Below are positions 8,212 through 14,678 of a stretch of DNA of 15,062 bases, piece by piece. How positions within the stretch are numbered: position 1 is the first letter of the stretch; the number at the start of each line of letters is the position of its first letter. The stretch comes from Tolypocladium sp. Sup5 PDA-1 (taxonomy: Eukaryota > Ascomycota > Sordariomycetes > Hypocreales > Ophiocordycipitaceae). The stretch is from contig JPHH03000148.1 of the NCBI GenBank assembly GCA_000750105.3, positions 1-15,062 on the forward strand. Direction: 5' to 3'. Position numbers and translations under genes: made by a program. The notes under the pieces are model-generated. The model worked only from the letters and a program-made list of their open reading frames with translations, searched no databases and was not told where the DNA came from.

Positions 8212-8652
8212 ATGCTAGACCTTGGGGGAGAGGTAAATTTGTCAAGAAAGAAAGGTTCATTGGAGAGGGTTGGCGTGAGGACATTTAGCAAAGACCGGGA
8301 GAGCGAAACACTTACCTGGCTGCGCAAACTGCGACATTGCAATATCGTCGCCACCATTGAAGTATTTGCCACTGAAGGTGCATTATACGTCGTTAATGAG
8401 GAGATGCATCTACCGCTGGAACATATCGTGAGGTCCACTGCCTTTCCAGGCAGCAAGGAAATCGCGACAATTGCAGGGCAGGTGTGGGCAACCAAGAAAG
8501 TCACTTTTTTGACGGCACGCTTATAAATATAGGTTCTGGACGGTCTTGCCTACCTAGAAGCTCATGGGCTTACCCATGGATCACTCAATTGTGAGAACGT
8601 CCTTGTTCATGAGACAGGCTCTGTCAAAATTGGTGCGTATCAGGCTTTCTAA
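8212..8652 (+). CDS. Truncated protein-kinase-like protein (pseudokinase fragment), one intron
   Basis: Exons 8212-8481 and 8533-8652 are joined by a 51-base intron (GTGTGG donor, TTGAC branch-like site, ATATAG acceptor). They give 129 residues that follow a Ser/Thr kinase from the glycine loop to just past the catalytic loop. Residues 4-8 (LGGEV) resemble the end of the P-loop. VGVRTF (20-25) is strand beta-3 with Arg23 where the ATP-binding Lys is expected. ETLTWLRKLRHCNIV (32-46) is helix C with its Glu. ALYVVNEEM (57-65) is the hinge. HGSLNCENVLV (105-115) is the catalytic loop with Ser replacing the catalytic Asp and Asn replacing Lys. The DFG Asp is absent (VKIGAY). The C-lobe is missing. 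Short kinase-like fragments of this PAK/STE20-related kind are common in Pezizomycotina genomes. It is very probably catalytically inactive; whether it is expressed is unknown. An upstream in-frame TAA supports ATG 8212. Confidence 0.7.
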
Positions 8653-8668
8653 CCATACGCGTATGGTT
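8651..8668. repeat. 18-base perfect palindrome overlapping the kinase-like stop codon
   Basis: AACCATACGCGTATGGTT is self-complementary and begins inside the TAA stop. A partial third copy of the arm (TTAAACCATA) follows at 8672. It could form a cruciform or a 3'-UTR stem; no known role. Confidence 0.7.
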
Positions 8669-8700
8669 TAGTTAAACCATATATATCAGGAGGCGAGCCC

Positions 8701-8812
8701 TCCCTTTGTGTCTCTCGTACAAATAACTCCCTTGTGATCCCTGTTTTTGTTTTTCCGAGTGTTTTTTGTTTTTCCGTATTGGGCCGGGGTCTACATCTTT
8801 GACCCAACAAAG
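8701..8812 (+). repeat. Dispersed repeat, copy A
   Basis: It shares an ordered set of blocks with 13633-13737 in the same orientation: TGTCTCTC, a T-rich stretch with TTTTTCCGT, a GGGTCT(A/G)CA block, and CCCAACAAA at the end. Overall identity is moderate, with gaps. The two copies could be ends of a diverged transposon, but no terminal TG..CA with target duplication is evident. Confidence 0.45.
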
Positions 8813-8916
8813 TGACTTGCCCATTATATCTTTATTGAAAACAAGAAAGTTGATAGGACGTTTCCACCTCCGAGCAATCTTCTTCCTCAACTATGTCTCC
8901 CGTCTGCAGTCTGAGC

Positions 8917-10155
8917 TCAATTCTCCAATCCTCCCTTAAAGGCCTTGGGGAGGTCGCATCCGCCGAAATACACGTTATTATTAGCGGCGATTTCGGTTTC
9001 AACCAAGACTGGGGATCCAGATCTACCTGCACGCGTCACCTTCATCCAGAGGTGCTTGGAAAACAAGACAGTAGCGTTGTGCGGCGGCACGTCAAACGTC
9101 TCAACCACCTCCTTCGCACTGTACTCGGTGAATGACGTAGAACTGGAGTAGGTGAACTGGTAGTTGAGGCTAACGCCAAACCCGACAAGCTTAGTGCCCT
9201 TCTTGGCCGAGACCTCGATGCCGGCTTCGTGTCTCATTTCCTCCATTTGCTCACTGGACACGCCGCATGTAATCGTCCGGGAACGATTGAAGCTGCCCCC
9301 CGCGTCGTTTACCTAGACGCCCTCGGTGTACTAGGCAATGGATCTGCTCACGGAGTAGAAGGGATTATCTATTGATTTGAGGCTCTTCGTGTCCGTGGGA
9401 TCGAAGAATGCGATGAAGGGCAGCGTGACGCGGCACTGCTCCATAGAACCGAACTGGTCCCCTTTGCTAGGGATTGTATCTGGACTTATCTTTGGCAATT
9501 TGGCGATAAACCTCTTAAAGTCCTTCGGGATCTGTAGAACGGGAACGTGGGCGAATGTTTTAGGCCTGGAGTAGTCCTGGCTTGCCCGGAAGGTATTAGC
9601 CAGGATGGGAATCCTTTCGGAGCTATTAACGCCGACGGAATCCGGGAGGACGCCCCAGCAGGACAAATCCCACTGTCCATGTCCTTTACCTCTCTCGTCC
9701 CAAAAGCTATTCGCCGAGTAGTTGGCGTCCGTAACGAGGTCGTCTCGCACGCACCAGATCTTGTTTATATCGGGCGCGCTGTACCCGGACGCGACAACGT
9801 CGCCCAACGATATGTAACTAGCCGGGGCTTTGGGGCGCTAGAAGGAACCTTGGCGATTCCCGTGATTATTAGCCCAGATGTGATCGTATCCGGTAGGGCT
9901 AGCAACGGCCGGTTTTCCTCCGGACGGTGGCTCGTTTGGGTTCGCTCCCACCAAGAGTGTGGCTCTCGTCCCGTTAAAAATGGCCGGGTAGTCGCCGATG
10001 CCGACACTGCCCAGGGGACGCAGGTCTCCCTGGGACTTTGGTTGAAAGAAGGTGCCGCTTCTATTGCCCCCGGTGCCAGTGTCGTTCCAGACCCAGTCAT
10101 AGTCAGAAGTCAAACTAACCCTGAGGTCGCCATAATCACGGGTCTGGTTTGGCAT
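8917..10155 (-). pseudogene. Vps62-domain protein gene with three in-frame TAG stops
   Basis: One continuous minus-strand frame runs from ATG 10155 (context ACCAAGATGCC) to TGA at 8919, 412 codons without an intron. TAG occurs at codons 106 (9840-9838), 275 (9333-9331) and 281 (9315-9313). The first sits where the Vps62 repeat normally has Trp (after GSF), so TGG became TAG; the other two fit TGG or CAG origins. All are C to T in CpA on one strand, the RIP signature. Residues about 10-150 contain Vps62 repeat units with D-x-x-W-x-D-x-G-x-G and F-x-P-x5-LGxV patterns. The C-terminal third, after the stops, is Ser/Thr-rich and beta-like. In fungi such proteins are sometimes labelled with a crystal-toxin-like domain, a link I regard as weak. 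The substrate and role of this family are not known to me. The gene is apparently non-functional unless UAG is read through. Confidence 0.75.
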
Positions 10156-10285
10156 CTTGGTTAACGATGTATGGATAGGAATAAAAGATGTGTTTGAGAG
10201 CTGTTTGGGAGTCTGTTGGCTGTTGTGTTCGCTGATCAGAGGTGAGCGTAGGGAAAGACGAAACTTGGACGTGGTAGCTTACCAG

Positions 10286-10300
10286 ACATATATATACATA
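10286..10300 (-). promoter_or_regulatory. TATA region of the Vps62-like gene
   Basis: On the minus strand TATGTATATATATGT is followed by a pyrimidine-rich stretch (GTTTCGTCTTTCCC) and an A/C-rich leader before ATG 10155, a typical fungal promoter layout. The promoter therefore looks intact although the coding region carries stops. Confidence 0.5.
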
Positions 10301-10905
10301 GATATGAATGTATGTACAGTATTGTATGTTGTCTAGGCGTTTCGCTTGAACGGAACGGTCGACGGATGGCGCGTGACAGCGACCTCTAGGAAGATCACCA
10401 TGAGATGCGTGGCGTGAAACTCGTGAAGTGAGAGTAATAGCTGGAATGTCTATGAGTTTACTTTTTCGGAAGCTGTCACATGCCGGGAGATGCAATCCAG
10501 TTCCGGATGCGGATCTACAAATCATGTCAGGACAAGCAAGGCCCGATACGGACTGCTTCTGAACTGTAATTGCATAGTAACATACACCCCACCCAGGGAG
10601 ACATACGACTAGAATATAATGTTCTTAAACTATAGTGGCGTTAGCAATACTGGCGGCGTTAGCAATACTGACGGTGTTAGTAATACTGGCGGCGGTATGG
10701 TTGAAACAGCATAAAAGGTATTTCGTTATGTACCCCTCTTGTTAATTCAACCGGTCGTTATTATGATGCTTTCAAGATCTAAATATATTGCAGATAAGTC
10801 TACTGTAAGCAGGACTATTGCTTCTAACACCTAATACTTCATTCCGGTTTAGCTATCGTCATCATATTATCACTCTCGGTTGTGCCGCGTCGCGCAGCCG
10901 CCCCC
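10301..10905. other. Divergent intergenic region with an 18-base tandem repeat
   Basis: This is the shared upstream space of the minus-strand Vps62-like gene and the plus-strand ORF at 11050. At 10636-10700 there are about 3.5 copies of an 18-base unit, TGGCGGCGTTAGCAATAC, the third copy carrying three changes. It contains no gene that I can support. Confidence 0.55.
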
Positions 10906-10908
10906 AAA

Positions 10909-10915
10909 AATATAA
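10909..10915 (+). promoter_or_regulatory. TATA box of the 11050 ORF
   Basis: AATATAAG is followed by a CT-rich tract (GTCTTCTCGCTCGCC) and an A/C-rich leader, about 135 bases before ATG 11050. The order of elements resembles the two other promoters in the window. Confidence 0.5.
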
Positions 10916-11049
10916 GGTCTTCTCGCTCGCCAACTCTGCTCCTACCAGCAAACATCCAAGGCGCGTCAAGATCACATCTACACACTAGCGCCTCCGAGTT
11001 TCATACCTCCCTCTGACTTCTGGTCGCAGCGAAGTCTTTGCTACGTGCA

Positions 11050-11190
11050 ATGGGAACCCGTGGCTTAGAGATTGTGCGCTTCCGCAGGCGCTACTACATT
11101 CGATATCAAAAGCAGAGAATGCAGCCGAGCATCAACATGAGGCATGACGCAGCGGCGATTGATGACTCTTCATCAATCTCGGAAGAATGA
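11050..11190 (+). CDS. Short ORF with an N-terminus typical of a fungal-only family (MGTRG start); probably truncated
   Basis: ATG 11050 opens a 46-residue frame ending at TGA 11188. The first 19 residues, MGTRGLEIVRFRRRYYIRY, have the exact style of a large uncharacterised Pezizomycotina family that starts this way and is normally several hundred residues long. After residue 20 the resemblance stops, and the remainder is Ser/Asp/Glu-rich. A deletion or frameshift is therefore likely, leaving a fragment behind a seemingly intact promoter. A 9-base-arm inverted repeat (GATTGATGA / TCATCAATC, 11157-11178) sits within its 3' end. Function is unknown. Confidence 0.5.
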   Translation: MGTRGLEIVRFRRRYYIRYQKQRMQPSINMRHDAAAIDDSSSISEE

Positions 11191-11212
11191 TTTTCCATTA
11201 ACAGGCAACTAA

Positions 11213-11488
11213 ATGAAGACCGCTGACCCTGACTGGACCAACATGCAATATCTAAAAAACAACATCAACAGCGAGAACGAAACACTCCACGCCCCCTCCA
11301 TTGCTAGCTTCCTCCTCAGTACCACTCTTCTTCCCGGTGTGACGATAGATGCAGTGATCGACCAGGTTTTGCTGGAAATTACGATCGTACGGGCCCGTGC
11401 TCTTCGTTGTGGTCGTATTCGGTGTCCCACTACTCTTGACCGGGGACTGAGAGCCTCCATCGATCTTCTGCGGAGAGTCTTGCGTTAG
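11213..11488 (+). CDS. Hypothetical 91-codon ORF, possible second fragment of the preceding gene
   Basis: The frame starts 22 bases after the previous stop and has protein-like composition in its first half (DPDWTNMQYL, HAPSIASFLL), then an Arg/Leu-rich tail. The bases just before it (CCATTAACAG) look like an intron 3' end, so it could be a downstream exon of the 11050 gene rather than a separate gene. The opposite strand is also open over much of the same stretch, so coding status is uncertain. I recognise no domain. Confidence 0.35.
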   Translation: MKTADPDWTNMQYLKNNINSENETLHAPSIASFLLSTTLLPGVTIDAVIDQVLLEITIVRARALRCGRIRCPTTLDRGLRASIDLLRRVLR

Positions 11489-11765
11489 AAACAATTGCTT
11501 AATATGGAATCCGGGGCCAAAATTCATCACTGTGAAATGCAATTCCTCGTTACTTGCACTTTTAAAACTGAATCTGAATCGCTGACCGTCTAGGAATTGG
11601 TTTGCGTGTAGCGCAAGACCAGTTGGATTTAGTGTGATTTTGAAAGGTGGTGGCTCATGAGATGCTTTAGTTCGAAGGTTGAGTATCTGCTGAAACCGGG
11701 CAAGGTGCGTGAGCGCGATAGCTACCTCCGGCGCAAGCTATGACGCATTGCCGCCGTTGAGTTGT
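11489..11765. other. Intergenic, no feature seen
   Basis: Unmutated DNA between the last coding fragment and the 36-base repeat. No ORF, RNA or repeat could be supported. Confidence 0.4.
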
Positions 11766-11801
11766 AGGTCTACCTTGCCTTTGCCTCGCAGCTATGATAG
11801 G
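11766..11801 (+). repeat. 36-base direct repeat, right copy
   Basis: Identical to 40-75. Here it runs directly into TAGGGTTACGG, the left end of a candidate miniature element, so its last bases overlap that element. To the left is single-copy-like DNA, so this copy also marks a boundary. Confidence 0.85.
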
Positions 11802-12019
11802 GTTACGGATAGCGTTCTGTCTCGGTAACCCGGACTCTCCTCTTTACTTCTTTCCCTCGTTAAACAAAGTAGCCTTTACGAGTCTTTCTACCCTCGGTTC
11901 CTGGCCTTTTTCTGCGCCCCACCTTGTAGCCGTTGAAAGTATCGTTTGTAAGGTAGAAAGCTAACTCTGGCTACAAAGAAAACGCTGATATAGCACTAAC
12001 AGGAATGACCGTAACCCTA
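11798..12019. mobile_element. Candidate TA-flanked miniature inverted-repeat element
   Basis: TA-GGGTTACGG at 11798-11808 and CCGTAACCC-TA at 12009-12019 are perfect reverse complements, enclosing 218 bases with 9-base termini and a TA dinucleotide at both ends, the target-site habit of Tc1/mariner-type elements. The interior encodes nothing. A nine-base match can arise by chance, and GTAACCC also occurs once inside (11825), so the call is tentative. Confidence 0.35.
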
Positions 12020-12173
12020 CGCGTGCGTGTGCCACTTCACTGCTAGCTAGAACTTGCGTTACCGTTCACTCACGCTTTTCTAACCGCGGCCTGTCTTCTG
12101 TTGTATGTTGCTCTCCCGTTGACGTTGCTAAAAAGCCACCTTTAGACTAGCGAGAACGGTTGCCCTAGAAGCT

Positions 12174-12227
12174 AGAACTCGCTCGATACCCAAGACTCGC
12201 CCGATATCTAAGACTCGCCCGATATCT
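12174..12227 (+). repeat. 18-base tandem repeat, three units
   Basis: Two identical units AAGACTCGCCCGATATCT (12192-12209 and 12210-12227) are preceded by a diverged unit (AGAACTCGCTCGATACCC, 12174-12191). The region 12020-12300 is otherwise moderately RIP-biased DNA without a supported gene. Confidence 0.85.
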
Positions 12228-12309
12228 AAGGCTTGCTAACCGCCGTCGGGCTTAGACCTTATCGCCTGCTATCGAAGAAATTAAGTATTAAAGTATGCCT
12301 TTAATTAGG

Positions 12310-12675
12310 CTACGCTACCCGCTACGTAAGCTCGGCTAAGACGAGCGCCGCGACGTAGTTTGCCTAGGTATATGGCTCGCCCCCGAGAGAGGCTATACCG
12401 CTAAGCCAGAGCATATAGGGCTCGACCTAATAGAACGTCTAACTAAAGTACTTCTCGAACTACTTCGTGCGCCCTAGCCGGCGGAAGGCGCCGTAGCAGA
12501 GCGGCATGACTCTATCGGGGAACCGATACGCCGTTAACCCTTCCGCCTTAGCCGCCTCCTAGTCCGCTAGCTAGTAGATCGACTACGGCTAGTAGCACTT
12601 CTAGTAGGCGGCGTAGTCCTCTATCTACGGCTTCTTCTCCGCCTTGCGTATCTATAGCGCCGTCGTCTTCGCCCT
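12310..12675 (-). pseudogene. RIP-degraded coding remnant, unrecognised
   Basis: One minus-strand frame over about 120 codons is protein-like but interrupted by roughly a dozen TAG codons and no TGA. Clear blocks include EAAKAEGLTAYRFPDRVMPL, CYGAFRRLGRTK, and VEPYMLWLSGIASLGGEPYT. All stops are explainable as former Gln or Trp codons. I do not recognise the family. It is truncated on its N-terminal side by the solo LTR, which starts at 12748, or by loss of frame before it. Confidence 0.5.
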
Positions 12676-12747
12676 AATCTAGTGCTAGCGCCGCGAGTAT
12701 GCCGTTGGCGCGTGCTCGAACGGCCTCCCCTCCGCCTAGTAGTAGAG

Positions 12748-13181
12748 TGTTACGACCCAGGCTAACGGGCCACGGGATGGGCCGGCTGTGCAGGCGCTAA
12801 TGCGGGCTACACGGAATAATGGTCGAAACGATTAACTAATAAACGGTGGATCGGTGCGATCCACGGGATAGATCATGCGATCTATAAGATAGATTATTAA
12901 CGATCTATAAATTATTAGAGATCTATGGATTATAGCGATCTAAGGGATTATAAGTAATCCCTAGGAGCGGTAGCGATCTATCGCTAGTATATAAGACCCC
13001 TTAATTTCCTTACTATAGTATAGATACCTCGCTAGCTTTTAATAATACTCTTTAGTTATAATCTATTATCTAGGATATTCGATCTATTACTATCGTAATA
13101 AGACTAGCCTAGTACTATGCCCTAACCTTACTTACTAATATAAACCTACTAGTTTATCCCTTAGGAACCTAAACTATTATA
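12748..13181 (+). mobile_element. Solo LTR with 5-base target duplication
   Basis: It starts TGTTACGACCCAGGC and ends CTATTATA (terminal CA probably changed to TA by RIP). TAGAG occurs immediately before (12743-12747) and immediately after (13182-13186), a perfect 5-base target duplication. With no internal retroelement sequence between, this is a solo LTR left by recombination between two LTRs. It is the same family as 918-1371 in inverse orientation: both ends match, while the central region, here full of GATCTAT-like words, differs. A TATA motif AGTATATAAGACCCC lies at about 12987-13000. Its left flank is RIP-mutated and its right flank is not. Confidence 0.88.
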
Positions 13182-13237
13182 TAGAGGCAGTTTGTTGAGG
13201 GGGAACGAACACACCAAAGGCCGAGTGCAACGATCGT

Positions 13238-13484
13238 CGTGTAAGTCGTAGAGTCGGTCCCTGCCCAAGAAGTCAGCTATTAGTCAGTGACACGAGTCGT
13301 CGTGTAAGTCAGTGCGCTGCTTGACGCGTAAGACAAGACGGGTATCCCCGTGTAAGTCGGAGCGACCGTTGCCGTGTAAGTCGGAGCGACTGTCTCCGTG
13401 TAAGTCAGAACATCAGCTCAGCGGCGTGTAGTCTGCAAATCAGCGCCTGTATGAACAGGTCTTTGTGTCGTGTAAGTCAAAGGT
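13238..13484 (+). repeat. Degenerate 24-base minisatellite with CGTGTAAGTC core
   Basis: The decamer CGTGTAAGTC, exact or with one or two changes, starts at 13238, 13301, 13325, 13349, 13373, 13397, 13425 (one base lost) and 13469. From 13301 to 13469 the spacing is 24 bases or a multiple, and the best units continue GGAGCGAC. Being a multiple of three, it keeps frame. The plus strand reads R-V-S-R-S-D-type octapeptides from 13325 to a TAA at 13484. The minus strand reads a Thr/Pro-rich repeat (TVAPTYTA) broken by TGA. Neither is shown to be coding. Confidence 0.85.
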
Positions 13485-13632
13485 AAAGAGGCAAGGAGAG
13501 GCAAACACGGCCATCTCAAAAAATGTGGGAGGAATTAACCAGGATTTTTCATTGTCAGAATCTCGAAATCTCATGAACGTTACGACTTGCGTCGATGCGT
13601 GCATGAGGGACCATCTGTTTATAGGGACACAG

Positions 13633-13737
13633 ACGTCTCTCTTATACCTATAGACTCGCTGGGCGTCCCAATGTTCCTCTACTTTTTTGTGTTTTCCGTT
13701 TTTCTGGTCAGGGGTCTGCACCAACACCCCAACAAAA
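13633..13737 (+). repeat. Dispersed repeat, copy B
   Basis: Diverged direct copy of 8701-8812, sharing GTCTCTC, the T-rich TTTTCCG tract, GGGGTCTGCA and CCCCAACAAA at its end. The terminal CAACAAA is followed by ATATATATATAAGG, and the RIP-mutated block begins some 40 bases later. Confidence 0.45.
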
Positions 13738-13763
13738 TATATATATAAGGGTAGCCTTGGCTC

Positions 13764-14430
13764 GGTCGAATATATCGTTAACGGCACGTATTAAAAGCTA
13801 TAGCTATGCCTTAGCTATAGCGGAACTCCGAAGCGGGATACCTCGCTAGACCCCGAGTAGGTAGTCCTCGTTATCCCTATTAGGGCCTTGAGTAGGCTAC
13901 CTCGTAGAGGCTATAATAATATCGAGCGGTCGGTTCTAGAATAACTACGGCTACCTTATATACTAAAGCCACGGCGTCGTCTCGTTATCTTTAGCGTATA
14001 AGCGTTCTTAGCTATCCCGCTATATCTACTTAGCTTTAGCGCGTAAGTAATTATCCTTAGCCGCCTCTTACGCGAGTAAGATATCTTCTTCGTATTAGCG
14101 TTAGTGCGTTTGCGTTAACTCTCTAATTAGGTATTCCTTATATAGCGACGAGCAAGGGCTCGTAGAAGGCGGAGTTACTAGATAGATAGGCGGAGGCTAG
14201 TGCGGAGGCTATAGTAGGCCTAGCCGAAGAGTAGGCAGGGATATAGTGGATTCGTAGATAAAATATAGATAGATAAAGGGGAAGCGAGTAAGAGGGAGAG
14301 CGTGTCTAGAGGGGATAATAAGAGTAAAAAGATACGAGTTACAAGCACGGAGAAGATATATTTCGAAATAACGCGGAGTTCATGTATTATAGCGCCTCGG
14401 CTATTCGCGACACGCCCTTTATTCACTTTC
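13764..14430 (-). pseudogene. RIP-degraded gene, tentatively OrsD/DUF3505-like
   Basis: A single minus-strand frame from about 14190 to 13764 is protein-like with about 13 TAG/TAA stops and no TGA. It shows a charged helical stretch (EAAKDNYLRAKAK), then ERLYAKDNETTPWL, then NRPLDIIIAST and DNEDYLLGV, ending near AVNDIFD. The order of a charged linker, a TPWL motif and an NRPL-type motif resembles what I know of fungal proteins with the OrsD zinc-finger-like domain, which occur in many repeated copies in Pezizomycotina. No cysteine pairs of the finger survive. The upstream part to 14430 is equally mutated and its frame is unclear. The identification rests on recall of family style, not on a search. 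Confidence 0.4.
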
Positions 14431-14657
14431 CTTCTTCTTCTACGCGTCTCTCTATTCCGGGGGTTCGGTCGCGGTTAAGGGTCCTAGCCTATTAGTAGGA
14501 TAGCTCCGTGTTCCGCGGGGGACCCCGGGCCCCTGTATTTGCGGAGGTAGCGGTATTGTCGATTAGGAAACGGGCGCATTCTTTACGTGAAAAAGGAAGT
14601 TACGGGGTTATAGATCGTATAACGACGAATAGGTAGCAGGTATGGCGACTAGGGCAT
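14431..14657. other. RIP-biased tail of the degraded block
   Basis: No gene seen. RIP bias ends near 14640. Confidence 0.4.
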
Positions 14658-14678
14658 GCCCTTTTAGTAAAAAGGGGC
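14658..14678. repeat. Short hairpin at a RIP-block edge
   Basis: GCCC-TTTT, loop AGT, AAAAAGGGGC: imperfect arms of about 8-9 bases. It sits just where unmutated DNA resumes and may be part of an element terminus. Confidence 0.4.

Noticed and set aside
8917..9313. Separate small gene for the C-terminal part of the Vps62-like protein
   Set aside because: It is in the same frame as the upstream parts with only TAG stops between, so it is one interrupted gene.
9547..10164. 205-codon plus-strand frame
   Set aside because: It is the antisense shadow of the Vps62-like gene, whose own frame has recognisable repeats, a promoter and a good start context.
13440..13787. 115-codon minus-strand frame
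   Set aside because: It spans the minisatellite edge and repeat copy B with no domain or promoter; chance opening is the simpler reading.
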